Source: Amycolatopsis nalaikhensis (GTDB taxonomy: Bacteria > Actinomycetota > Actinomycetes > Mycobacteriales > Pseudonocardiaceae). Taken from it: a stretch of 64,000 bases of DNA. Where the stretch lies: contig NZ_CP127173.1 of NCBI RefSeq assembly GCF_030264295.1, positions 4,161,501-4,225,500 of the forward strand, in the 5' to 3' direction. The notes beneath the pieces are model-generated. The model saw only the letters and a program-made list of their open reading frames with translations. It made no database searches and was not told the origin of the DNA. Shown one piece after another: positions 1-8,510 of this stretch. Numbering within the stretch: position 1 is the stretch's first letter; each line of letters opens with the position of its first letter. The translations under genes were made by a program, and so were the position numbers.

Positions 1-159
1 ACTCTGCCGGCTCCTCCGTCGCCGCCGCAACCGCCGGAGCGCAGGCGCGGTCACGATGGAGCACCCCACCGGATGAACGACCTTGACCGCGCCGAGCACC
101 GGCACACCATCACAGGCGAAGGAGCCAGCCACCCCACGGTTGACAAACAGGAGAGCATC

Positions 160-453
160 AGGGGCAGCCAATTCCGGTCACGGAAGTTCGTGAACACAGT
201 GCACCGCAACGGTTTACGTGGATCGATGGGCCGAGTCGGGGCCTGTGGCGACAATGCCGCGATGGAGTCCTTCTTCGCGCTGCTACAGAAGAACGTCCTG
301 GACCGGCAACGCTGGCAGACCCGCGAGGAACTGCGTCTGGCGATCGTGACTTGGATCGAACGCACCTACCATCGCCGGCGTCGGCAGGCCCGCCTCGGCA
401 AGCTCACGCCGATCGAATTTGAGACAATCAACAGGCACGCAACCGCAGCCTGA
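160..453 (+). pseudogene. IS3-family transposase OrfB, C-terminal remnant
   Basis: The reading frame from about RGSQFRS through GSMGRVGACGDNAAMESFF to the stop is the end of an IS3 OrfB integrase (last DDE glutamate region). It is closely similar to the end of the intact OrfB at 51553-52377. The first two thirds of OrfB and all of OrfA are missing; the DNA before 160 does not continue the family. It is therefore a dead remnant. Confidence 0.85.
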
Positions 454-467
454 TCCACCCCACCTGC

Positions 468-488
468 GAGTCAACCAAACTCGGGGCA
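468..488. repeat. Right terminal inverted repeat of the IS3 remnant
   Basis: The reverse complement of this stretch resembles the terminal repeat of the IS3 copy at 51511-52779 (both begin TGCCC and contain GGTTGAC). It marks the point where IS3 sequence ends and NUDIX coding sequence begins. No left partner is inside the window. Confidence 0.55.
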
Positions 489-757
489 GTCCCCACCATT
501 GGTGGGAGCTGCCCGGCGGCGGTCAGGACGCCGGCGAGAAGCTCGAGGACACCGCCCGCCGCGAGATCGCCGAAGAGACCGGACTGGTCGTGGACAAGTT
601 CGGCCGGAAGCTCTGGACCCGCGAAAGCCGTTTCACCTACCGCGGTCGCGAACACCACCGCCTCGACCACGTCTTCCTCGCCCGCATCGACGACACCGCC
701 CCGCAAATCGCCCTCCGGCACTCGGCGAACGAGCGCGCCGGCCTCATCGAGCGATGA
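489..757 (+). pseudogene. NUDIX hydrolase fragment, truncated at both ends
   Basis: The fragment holds a complete Nudix box (G-x5-E-x7-REIAEETGL), which binds the metal used to hydrolyse nucleoside diphosphate-linked compounds. The box is preceded by WWELPGGG and followed by a typical beta-rich C-terminal stretch ending in ANERAGLIER. The N-terminus was replaced by the IS3 end at 488. The stop codon TGA at 755-757 is supplied by the first bases of the IS21 element, so the protein is cut short at the C-terminus too. About 90 residues remain of a family that usually has 130-160. It is presumably non-functional. Confidence 0.8.
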
Positions 758-896
758 TGGCGCTCTGTGAATAGGGCCAGTCCTGCTCTCTGAAAATCCC
801 CAGTTGGGTGTCCTGTCGGCGCGTCGTTTGCGCTGGTCAACGACCCTCGGGTGACGGTTTCGGTGTTGATCACCGTGGACCGTCGCTGGAGGGTGG

Positions 897-2252
897 ATGC
901 TCTCGCTGGAGGAAGACGTGGAAGCGCAGGCGCTGCGCGATCAAGGCTGGTCGATCTCAGCCATCGCCCGACATCTCGGTCGTGACCGCAAGACCATCCG
1001 CCGGTACCTGTCCGGCGAACAGGAGCCCGGCAAGCGCAAACCCGCAGGTCCGGACCCGTTCGACCCCTTCGTGGCTTACTGCCGGACCCGGCTTGCCGAC
1101 GACCCGCATCTGTGGGCGTCCACCCTGCTCGACGAGCTCGCCGAGCTGGGCTACCGCGGCGGCTATTCGACCTTCACCCGCGCGCTGCGCCGCCACCAGC
1201 TGCGCCCGCACTGCGAGCCCTGTCAGGTCGCTCGCGGCCGGGACGTCGCGATCATTGCCCATCCACCGGGCGACGAGACCCAGTTCGACTGGGTGGAGTT
1301 GCCCAACCCGCCAGCGGATTGGGGTGTCGGTCGGCACGCGCATCTGTTGGTCGGCGCGCTGGCGTATTCGGGCCGGTGGCGTGGTGTTCTCACTGAGGCC
1401 GAAGACTTCCCGCATCTCATCGAGGCCCTCGACGCCGTCGTGCGCAAACTCGGCGGCACCACTCACGACTGGCGCTTCGACCGCATGGCGACCGTCTGCT
1501 ACCCGTCCACGGGCCGGCTGACCGCCGCGTTCGCCCAGGCTGCCAAGCACTACGGAGTCCGCTCCGTGGTTTGCCCGCCGCGACGCGGGAACCGCAAAGG
1601 TGTTGTGGAGAAGGCGAATCACTCGGCCGCGCAGCGATGGTGGCGCACCGTCGCTGACGACGCGACCATCGCCGAGGCGCAAGCCGGGTTGGACCGGCTC
1701 GCGGTCAAGCTCGACGATCGCCGCCGGGTCCGCGACGGCGAACCCACCACTGTCGCCGCGCTGGCCGCCGAGGAGGCGCTGCGGCCGCCGCCGCTGGTGG
1801 CGTTCCCCGCCGAGTTCGACGTGACCCGGATCGTGACACCGCAGGCGCTGGTTTCCTTTCGTGGCAACCATTATTCGGTTCCTCCGGGACTGGGCGGTGC
1901 CGCGGTTCAGGTCCGTCACCGGCTCGGCGCGGACGAGCTGCGCATCGTCACCGCCGGCGGCGCGACAGTCGCGCTGCACCACCGTGCCCTCGATGGCGCC
2001 GGGCGGCTGATCCGCGACGACGGGCACGTCGCCGCGCTGGAAAAAGCCGCGCTGGGCGCGTTCACCACGGATCGGCCCTGCACCCACAAGACCCGCCGTC
2101 CGCCCTCGGCGGCGGCGTTGGCCGAAGCGGCACGACTGCGCGGCCTGCCTGCGACGGGGCCCGCGGCCCACGTCGTGATCGATCTGTCCGCCTACGCGGC
2201 CACCGCCGCCAAGCTCGACAGCGCGCCCACCAAGGAATCCAGGAAAGGTTGA
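897..2252 (+). CDS. istA: IS21 transposase IstA
   Basis: This 451-residue protein has an N-terminal helix-turn-helix (WSISAIARHLGRDRKTIRRYL, about residues 18-38). A DDE integrase core follows, with ETQFDWVE supplying the first aspartate, and a C-terminal Mu-type beta-barrel region (SFRGNHYSVPP). IstA cuts and joins the element ends and works with the ATPase encoded immediately downstream; the stop overlaps the next start. Length and architecture look intact. Confidence 0.92.
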   Translation: MLSLEEDVEAQALRDQGWSISAIARHLGRDRKTIRRYLSGEQEPGKRKPAGPDPFDPFVAYCRTRLADDPHLWASTLLDELAELGYRGGYSTFTRALRRHQLRPHCEPCQVARGRDVAIIAHPPGDETQFDWVELPNPPADWGVGRHAHLLVGALAYSGRWRGVLTEAEDFPHLIEALDAVVRKLGGTTHDWRFDRMATVCYPSTGRLTAAFAQAAKHYGVRSVVCPPRRGNRKGVVEKANHSAAQRWWRTVADDATIAEAQAGLDRLAVKLDDRRRVRDGEPTTVAALAAEEALRPPPLVAFPAEFDVTRIVTPQALVSFRGNHYSVPPGLGGAAVQVRHRLGADELRIVTAGGATVALHHRALDGAGRLIRDDGHVAALEKAALGAFTTDRPCTHKTRRPPSAAALAEAARLRGLPATGPAAHVVIDLSAYAATAAKLDSAPTKESRKG

Positions 2253-3073
2253 ACCTGTTGTCTGCCAACAAATCCGCGCCACAGATGAGCGAAGCCCGCC
2301 GCTACCAGCAACTGCGCGCGCACTTCTCCTACCTCAAACTCGACAACGCCGCCGAAGCCCTGCCGAGGGTTCTCGATGAGGTCCGGCACGAGAACCTGTC
2401 CATGACCGCCGCGCTCGAGCGGCTGCTGGAGATCGAGGTCAACGCCACCGAAGCCCGTCGCCTCGCCGGACGGCTGCGGTTCGCTTGTCTGCCCGATCCC
2501 TGGACTCTGTCGGATTTTGACTTCGCCGCGCAACCCGGGGTCGACGAGAAGCTGATCCGGGACCTCGCGACGCTGCGTTTTCTCGACGACGCCTCGAATG
2601 TGTTGTTCGTCGGGCCGCCGGGGGTTGGGAAGACGATGTTGACCACCGCGCTGGCGCGCGGCGCGGCCGAGGCCGGGCACCGGGTCTACTTCACCACCGC
2701 CGCAGACCTTGCTGCTCGCTGTCACAAGGCCGCAGTCGAGGGGCGGTGGGCGACCTGCATGCGGTTCTTCGCCGGACCGAAGCTGCTCGTGATCGATGAG
2801 CTGGGCTACCTACCGCTGCCTGGCGACGGGGCGTCGGCGTTGTTCCAGGTGATCAATCAGCGTTACCTGAAGTCGTCGACGATTTTGACGACAAACGTCG
2901 GGATTGCTGACTGGGCAACAGCTTTCGGTGACGCCACTGTCGCGGCGGCGATGTTGGATCGACTGTTGCACCGGGCGACGGTGGTCGGTATCGACGGTCC
3001 ATCTTACCGATTGAGGTCGCATCAGTCCACATCGGACAAGTTGCGCCAGGCGGTGAACGCACATGTCTCCTGA
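2249..3073 (+). CDS. istB: IS21 helper ATPase IstB
   Basis: This is a DnaA/DnaC-like AAA+ ATPase that assembles on target DNA and activates IstA. Walker A is GPPGVGKT (about residue 122) and Walker B is LLVIDELGYLPL. The track start is TTG 2249, overlapping the istA stop. ATG 2285 (MSEARRYQQLRAHFSYLKLD) is an equally likely start, since family members begin close to this motif. The C-terminus overlaps the next ORF by 11 bp, and the gene appears intact. Confidence 0.92.
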   Translation: MNLLSANKSAPQMSEARRYQQLRAHFSYLKLDNAAEALPRVLDEVRHENLSMTAALERLLEIEVNATEARRLAGRLRFACLPDPWTLSDFDFAAQPGVDEKLIRDLATLRFLDDASNVLFVGPPGVGKTMLTTALARGAAEAGHRVYFTTAADLAARCHKAAVEGRWATCMRFFAGPKLLVIDELGYLPLPGDGASALFQVINQRYLKSSTILTTNVGIADWATAFGDATVAAAMLDRLLHRATVVGIDGPSYRLRSHQSTSDKLRQAVNAHVS

Positions 3074-3431
3074 CCCGCGCGATCCGAACTACAACGCGAC
3101 CCGCAAGACCTGCCCGATCTGCTGGGAAGCCTTCACCGCGAACGGTCGGCAGGCCAAGACCCGCCTCTACTGCTCGCGGGAGTGCAAACGCACCGCGGCG
3201 GCTCGCCGCGAAGTCGAACGCACCAGCCACCCCGGCAGGCCGTTCGGCCCGCCACCCGCGATGACCATCCCAGCACCGCCGCCCACACCTCTGCCGCAGC
3301 TGGCCGCGCAGCGCGACTGCCCACACTGCGGCGGCCCGGTCACCATCGTCGCCCTGCTCACCACACCAGAAGCCGCCCGCCCACAGATGCCAGCCGCCGC
3401 ACCCGACGGAGTGATCCCACTTCGCCGCTGA
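3063..3431 (+). CDS. IS21 passenger: small protein with two zinc-ribbon-like motifs
   Basis: This 122-residue protein overlaps the istB end and lies inside the element, so it moves with it. It has CPICWEAF...CSRECKR near the N-terminus (a CxxC...CxxxC pattern) and DCPHCGGP near residue 90, joined by a proline-rich linker. Most IS21 elements carry only istA and istB. I do not know a function; DNA binding or target choice is conceivable. The start ATG 3063 is coupled to istB. Confidence 0.7.
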   Translation: MSPDPRDPNYNATRKTCPICWEAFTANGRQAKTRLYCSRECKRTAAARREVERTSHPGRPFGPPPAMTIPAPPPTPLPQLAAQRDCPHCGGPVTIVALLTTPEAARPQMPAAAPDGVIPLRR

Positions 3432-3708
3432 CACCGGTTAAGCTGCACACCTCGACTGGGGATTTTCAGGAAGCGCCTCTGGCCCGTCTCACAGAGCGCC
3501 GTCACCGCCGTGCGCGGCCATCGCGCTCCTGGTCTCTACGGTCGGATCTACAGATGTCGGGTGAGGCGCTTGACTGGTCCGTAGAGCTATTGATCTGCGG
3601 AAACAGCGAACCACACCGAGTCAATCAGCGGGCCAGCCATAGGTGGCCCGCTCACTGGCCGGTCGGTGGCCTGCTGAGTGGCCCACCGACTGCCCAGTGC
3701 TTGCGGAC

Positions 3709-5205
3709 TTAGCCGAACAGGACCTTGCGATTCATCCAGGCAAGGTGCAACGCCGCCGCCGCACCGGGAGAGAGGCGCTTGGACTCGCTGAGCCACGTCA
3801 GGGTGTTTTCCTCGAACGGAAATGCCCGCGCGGGCATGGAGCCCTCGGAGTTGGTCTCAACGGCGTTGGCGAACAGTTCGTCGTAGGTGTCCGGGGCGAT
3901 GACCGCGACGGTGAGGATGTCGCCGGCGAGCGTGAGTGCGTCGAGAGTGACACCGAGGCAGAACACGCGGATGTGACCGTCACGCAGCGCCTCGTCCATC
4001 GTGGTGAACGGTTCCAGCTTGTCGTATCGGATCGGCTTACCGGAGCCGTCGTACTCGTCATGGCCCAGCAGTTCTTCGGCGTACTCGCGCTGGATGTTGC
4101 GCCAGATCGAGAAGTCGGCCGCGACTGCGGCCGGGATGACGGAGGAGGGCTGGAAGATGCCCGCGGGCAGCAGGTGTGCCATCCCGCCGCCGCCTGAGAC
4201 GCGGGCGGAGTCACGCTGGTGAAGGACGACGCTCGGGCTGTCGCCGCCCCTGATGGTCAGGGTGCCGATCGCTCCCATGAGCGGTCGGCGGCCGAGGTCG
4301 AACGGGTCTGCGATCAGCTTGCGGAATGTCAGCCGTCGCATGGAGGCGCGCGGCATGACGGTTTCCTGGTCGCCGTCGATGGCGAGGTGGTGTGCGGCGA
4401 ATTCGTGGGCGAGCGCCTCGTTGGTGTCGACCGCGTCGAAGAAACACATCTGCCCGAAGTGCATGCTCGGCTGGGTCCAGTCGAGTCCGAGCAGGCGGAA
4501 GCACAGCCGGTTCTCGAACAGGCGTGGTGCGGCGAGGTCGCGGATGGCGTCGTGGTAGCTGCGGTATCGGGCGTCGATGGTGGCCAGCGGGCGAACCGGG
4601 CCGCTTTCAGGTTCTTCTCCGGTGATCGTGGGCTCGGCGACCACGGAGTCCAGTGTCAGCGTGATCTCGTCCAGCGGGACGGGCTCGGCAGGAATCCAGG
4701 TGGGCGCGCTGATGACACCTGTGTTCTTCAGTCCTGGCACGCGATGGTCGCGGTACAGCGCCTCGGCGAGCACAGCGAGGTCGCGGCGATGCTTGCCCAG
4801 GGCCGACCGGACGTGGCGCCACTCGTCCTGGTCGCGCTCGACATGCGGTTCGGTCGTTGCGGGCACGGAGGCAAACGTGAGCGGCGCGGGAAGGGGCTCG
4901 GTCTGGTCCTGCTCGGGTCGGATAGAGCGCGGCCTGCGGAAACCGAGTTCGTCGCCCGCACAACCGAAGAACTCGGCGAGCAGTCGGCGATAGAAGGGCT
5001 GTGGCCACACGACTTCACCGCGCTCCCATCGACCGATGGTCTTGCGCGTGATTTGCGGGTGCTTGCCGTACCTGGTGGCGAGGTTGGTCAACTCGTCGGC
5101 CAGGTCCTGCTGGGACAGCCCGCCCCGCTCGCGCAGGGCGATCAGTACGGTGTTCGGTATGCGGGGCTCGTCGGGTGACACAGGATCAACGGTAGGGCGT
5201 GCCAC
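3709..5205 (-). CDS. XRE-family regulator with NUDIX-like C-terminal domain
   Basis: This 498-residue protein has a GTG start. Residues 20-75 form an HTH_XRE domain (LSQQDLADELTNLATRYGK...TRKTIGRWERGE). The C-terminal half resembles a NUDIX fold: a GTLTIRGG strand, a GIFQPSS loop and REYAEELLG, close to the REUxEE core but with an extra residue, so catalysis is doubtful and ligand sensing more likely. It is transcribed away from the operon at 5341. A nucleotide-type ligand regulating that operon is inference from position and domains. Confidence 0.75.
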   Translation of the reverse strand: MARPTVDPVSPDEPRIPNTVLIALRERGGLSQQDLADELTNLATRYGKHPQITRKTIGRWERGEVVWPQPFYRRLLAEFFGCAGDELGFRRPRSIRPEQDQTEPLPAPLTFASVPATTEPHVERDQDEWRHVRSALGKHRRDLAVLAEALYRDHRVPGLKNTGVISAPTWIPAEPVPLDEITLTLDSVVAEPTITGEEPESGPVRPLATIDARYRSYHDAIRDLAAPRLFENRLCFRLLGLDWTQPSMHFGQMCFFDAVDTNEALAHEFAAHHLAIDGDQETVMPRASMRRLTFRKLIADPFDLGRRPLMGAIGTLTIRGGDSPSVVLHQRDSARVSGGGGMAHLLPAGIFQPSSVIPAAVAADFSIWRNIQREYAEELLGHDEYDGSGKPIRYDKLEPFTTMDEALRDGHIRVFCLGVTLDALTLAGDILTVAVIAPDTYDELFANAVETNSEGSMPARAFPFEENTLTWLSESKRLSPGAAAALHLAWMNRKVLFG

Positions 5206-5340
5206 ACCCGCAGATCAGGAATGTCCCCCCAATGTCCCCGATCTGGCCCAACTGTGGGCGCTCGCTGTGGTCGTGTTCGTCCCTGCTGCCTGGTGAACTC
5301 GTAGCCGTAGTTACACCACGTCAGCCGGAGGCGACTACCA
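5206..5340. promoter_or_regulatory. Divergent promoter region with an 11-bp-spaced direct repeat
   Basis: The 135-bp gap between the regulator and the operon contains AATGTCCCC twice (5220-5228 and 5231-5239), one helical turn apart, which is a plausible regulator site. GGAGG at about 5325-5329 is the ribosome binding site for GTG 5341. I could not assign clear -10/-35 boxes. Confidence 0.4.
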
Positions 5341-5988
5341 GTGAGTGATCGTATCGACGCCGCTCGGCGACCGACGAGCGCACCTCTGGTGCCGGGGATT
5401 CCGGGACTGGCCTGGGCCGAAACGCGTGCCGCCGCCGTCGACCTGGCGCGGCACGGCTGGCCCGTGCTGCCGGGAACCTACCAGCTTGCCGAGCACGGGG
5501 CCTGGCTGGGCAGGTCCGGCGCGGCAGGGCTGGAACCGGTCGCCGCGCTGTGGCAACTGGCCACGACGACCAACCCGGACGTGGCGATGGAGTGGTGGAC
5601 ACGGCGGCCGTATTCGGTGCTGCTGGCGTGCGGAGCCGGGGTCGACGGGGTGGAGGTACCCGCCGTCCACGGGCAACGCGCGCTGGGGCAGCTCTCGCCA
5701 GCCTGGCGCGGTCCGGTCGCCGTCACGCCCTTCGGTTCGTGGTTGTTCTTCGTGCGCAGCGACGATGAAGGGCTGCGTCCTGAGCTGGCCGCGAACGCAC
5801 ATGCGCAGTTGCACGCGAGCGGGGCGTGGTTGCCCATCCCGCCCACGGCGCGTGATGGCCTGCCGTATCGCTGGCAGGTGCCCCCGGACACCGTCGGCTG
5901 GGCGCTGCCCGCCTCGGCCGAGGTTCAGCGAGTGCTGATCGCGTCGCTGAGCCGTCAAGCCAGCGGCACACGACCCAGCCTCGCCTGA
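5341..5988 (+). CDS. Bifunctional primase/polymerase-like protein (PrimPol fold, probably inactive)
   Basis: This 215-residue protein resembles the actinobacterial Prim-Pol (AEP) family: AVDLARHGWPVLPGTY, then ATTTNPDVAMEWWTRRPYSVLLACG. In active archaeo-eukaryotic primases a DxD/DxE metal motif follows this glycine-rich strand; here the matching position reads GVDGVEVPAVHG, so the catalytic acids appear lost or altered. There is no helicase domain. It is the first gene of the operon, so a binding or sensing role is more likely than DNA synthesis (inference). Confidence 0.65.
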   Translation: MSDRIDAARRPTSAPLVPGIPGLAWAETRAAAVDLARHGWPVLPGTYQLAEHGAWLGRSGAAGLEPVAALWQLATTTNPDVAMEWWTRRPYSVLLACGAGVDGVEVPAVHGQRALGQLSPAWRGPVAVTPFGSWLFFVRSDDEGLRPELAANAHAQLHASGAWLPIPPTARDGLPYRWQVPPDTVGWALPASAEVQRVLIASLSRQASGTRPSLA

Positions 5989-6075
5989 GTAAGCCGCGCC
6001 TGCGCCGAGGATGCCCCGACCGCCCTCGGCGCAGGCGCACCCACGCCCAAATCGACCGAAGGGGAGGTGCCGATC

Positions 6076-6627
6076 ATGGCCGACAGCGGTGAACAGGTCA
6101 CACAGCACGTGACGCGTGTGCGGGAGATCCTGCCGCGATCTGCCTCGATCATCGAGGCGTTCCGCGACGCCAGCAGCAGAGACCATCCCGGCCAACTCGT
6201 CCTCGACACGGCGAACGAGCTGGCGGCCCAACACGGGCAGCAGTGGCAGGCCGAGGATGTCAGCCGCGCTTCCGGTGCGTCCGCTGACGCCATCGCCGAA
6301 AGCAAGCGACTCATCGACGACCTCAACGCCAAACGCGTGGCTCTGGTGGAACGGATCGACGAGTGGGTGACGGCCCAGGTCCACAGCCGCGCGGACGCCT
6401 CCCTGCACACCGAGACCCTCGGCTCGGTCGTTGACCGGCTGGCGATCGCGTGGGTCCGTGCGAACAGCCTGATCAACACCAATGACGCAGGCGATCGAGC
6501 CCGCTTGGCTCTGCGGCAGCTCGCCGAGCTGGCCGACGCCTACGACGACCTGATCCGCGACGTCGCCACCGGCCACCGACGGCTCCCAGCGTGGCGGCCC
6601 CTGAAGACCTACCGGAGCGCATCGTGA
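6076..6627 (+). CDS. DUF4254-like protein
   Basis: ATG 6076 is chosen over GTG 6067 because GGGGAGG at 6061-6067 then sits eight bases upstream. The 183-residue product is largely helical. It carries AIAESKRLIDDLNAKRVAL followed by VERIDEWV, and later LHTETLGSVVDRLAIAW, which I recognise as the DUF4254 pattern. That family often neighbours family-9 glycosyltransferases, and a GT9-like gene lies three genes downstream. Its biochemical role is unknown. Its stop overlaps the next start by 4 bp. Confidence 0.6.
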   Translation: MADSGEQVTQHVTRVREILPRSASIIEAFRDASSRDHPGQLVLDTANELAAQHGQQWQAEDVSRASGASADAIAESKRLIDDLNAKRVALVERIDEWVTAQVHSRADASLHTETLGSVVDRLAIAWVRANSLINTNDAGDRARLALRQLAELADAYDDLIRDVATGHRRLPAWRPLKTYRSAS

Positions 6628-8510
6628 CCGCAGAGGCACATCAACACCTGTCGGTGTCGCTCAACGGCGTCGACAACGTCGGGAAGACCACGCAACTCGC
6701 CTGGCTGCAGCGTGGGATGCCCGATGCCCACCTCGTGGGCACTGTGGATGCCTGGGATTCCCGATGGCGCGAGGTCGCTGCCGGCGACTTCGCCCACTGG
6801 TGGTTCGTCGGCTCCACCACGGCCGAGCACGTCGGACTGATGCTGGGCAGCCACGTCGCCCGCCGCGCCGCGAGCGGTCCGCTGGCACTGGAAGACCGCG
6901 GCTTACCCATGCTCCGGGCGACCTGCGCCGCCACCGCCGCGCTCAAGGACGGACTGTCCCCGACCAAGGCGCTCCGGCTGGTGGACCGCCTCGCGGCCGA
7001 TCTCCCGGCCGCCGCGCCCCGACGCGAAGTCCACGTGCTGTTACGCCGGTCCGGTGACCCCGCGCGGGAAGCGGCGGAGGCGCTGCGGCGCGAGCCGAGA
7101 CCGGTCAACGAACGGTACGCCGCCTATCAGCGCACGCTCGCGGACGTCCTGTCCGTCCAGGTCGAACGCGGCGACTACCACGCTGTGCTCGACCTCGGCG
7201 ACGCCCCGATCCTGGATGTCCAGCGAACGCTCCGGAGGCGCCTGACTGACACGGGTGTCAACGTGGAACCGTTTCTCGACGACATGTTGGAACGGCTGTG
7301 GGTGCTGGGCGGCATGTCAGAGAGCGGCAAGAGCACGGTCGGCGAACTGTTGCGCGACGAGCACGGCGTGACCAGGTTGAAGATCGGCTATCTGGTGGAA
7401 GTCGCCGCCATGCGGGCTGGAGTCACCGACCCGTACGAGCGCTGGTCGGAGCGTGAGCAGGCGGAGCACCTCACCGAGGAAATCCTGCGGTTCGCCGAGA
7501 CGACCAAGGCACGCACGATCAGCCTGGAGAGCGCCCACCGCTTCGAGGCGACCGCGCACCTGAAACGGGTCTGGGGTGACCGCTGCCAGATCGTGTACGT
7601 CGATGCGGACACGACCGTCCGGGCGAGTCGCGCGGTGGAGAGCGAGTCCCGGTTGCGTGGCCGCGACGCGACCAAGCGCGAACGCGGCGCGGACCGGATC
7701 GCCAAAATCGCTGATCACCTCATCGACAACTCTGGGCCGCTGAGCGCGCTCAAGCTCGCCGTGAGCCGAATCGCGTCGACCGTGGACCTGCCCAGGGTGA
7801 TGCTCCACGCGAGTGGGCCGGTAACCCAGAGCGGGTGGTTGGGGCAGGCCGTCAACCACGTGTGTGACGAGCAGGTCGCGCTCGTGCTCGCCACCGGCAG
7901 CACGGGGACCACGAGCTGGCGGGACGGGTGGAGCGATCTTGATCTGCTCGTGGTTCGTGACACCGCGCCCGCCAGGTGGCTGCGCGACGTTGCGGGCACC
8001 CTTCCCGCGCCCGACGGGATCAAGGTGGGCCTCAGCGTCTTCACCACCGCCGACATCGACGCGCTGCGGGTGCCACCGCGCGTCGTGCAGTCGCTGCGCC
8101 GCGCCACCCAAGGGGTCGGCGTGCTCTACCGGCGAGCGGACCATCTGCTGCCGGTGCCGGCCGCAGCACACGGCGATCGCACCAGCCGGGGTGAATTGGG
8201 ACTCGTGCTGATGACGACCCGCCGACTCCTTGCCGCAGATCAGCCGGACGTGCGCGCCGTGCACAAGCACCTGGTGCTGCTCGCCAAGATCGTGCTGCGC
8301 GCTGACGGACACGACCTCCACGACGCCGATGACGTGCTCACCGCGTTCCGCGAGTTTCACCCCGCCGCCGAATGCTCACCGCCTGAGCTGTCCGACCTCA
8401 TCCGTCACCCCGGCGATCCGGTCCTGCGCGGACAACTCGTCGACGCGACGGACCGACTGTTGGCCTACCTCGACCGACTCGACCACACCATCGTGAGGAC
8501 CAGCGAATGA
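6624..8510 (+). CDS. Fusion: thymidylate-kinase-like, second P-loop kinase and nucleotidyltransferase
   Basis: GTG 6624 overlaps the previous stop (GTGA). Three modules make up about 628 residues. Residues 1-205 begin NGVDNVGKTTQ, the thymidylate-kinase P-loop. Residues 215-390 begin LGGMSESGKST, a second P-loop kinase resembling dephospho-CoA or adenylate-type kinases. Residues 395-628 contain GSTGTTSWRDGWSDLDLLVV, the GS...DxD signature of the Pol-beta nucleotidyltransferase superfamily, with a helical tail. The protein could phosphorylate and then nucleotidylate one substrate. The substrate is unknown, and the fusion is unusual. Confidence 0.7.
   Translation: MTAEAHQHLSVSLNGVDNVGKTTQLAWLQRGMPDAHLVGTVDAWDSRWREVAAGDFAHWWFVGSTTAEHVGLMLGSHVARRAASGPLALEDRGLPMLRATCAATAALKDGLSPTKALRLVDRLAADLPAAAPRREVHVLLRRSGDPAREAAEALRREPRPVNERYAAYQRTLADVLSVQVERGDYHAVLDLGDAPILDVQRTLRRRLTDTGVNVEPFLDDMLERLWVLGGMSESGKSTVGELLRDEHGVTRLKIGYLVEVAAMRAGVTDPYERWSEREQAEHLTEEILRFAETTKARTISLESAHRFEATAHLKRVWGDRCQIVYVDADTTVRASRAVESESRLRGRDATKRERGADRIAKIADHLIDNSGPLSALKLAVSRIASTVDLPRVMLHASGPVTQSGWLGQAVNHVCDEQVALVLATGSTGTTSWRDGWSDLDLLVVRDTAPARWLRDVAGTLPAPDGIKVGLSVFTTADIDALRVPPRVVQSLRRATQGVGVLYRRADHLLPVPAAAHGDRTSRGELGLVLMTTRRLLAADQPDVRAVHKHLVLLAKIVLRADGHDLHDADDVLTAFREFHPAAECSPPELSDLIRHPGDPVLRGQLVDATDRLLAYLDRLDHTIVRTSE

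Larger units (their letters stand above)
755..3504 (+). mobile_element. IS21-family insertion sequence (2.75 kb)
   Basis: The left end (755-770) and the right end (reverse complement of 3489-3504) share TGAYGGCGCTCTGTGA. A second inner inverted match lies at about 790-803 and 3455-3468, as is usual for IS21 subterminal repeats. It carries istA, istB and a third zinc-ribbon ORF. I see no 4-8 bp target duplication at 751-754 and 3505 onward, so flanking DNA may have been deleted or recombined. Confidence 0.85.

Noticed and set aside
755..3504. IS21 insertion with target duplication in the NUDIX gene
   Set aside because: Bases on the two sides do not match and no NUDIX continuation is found after 3504.
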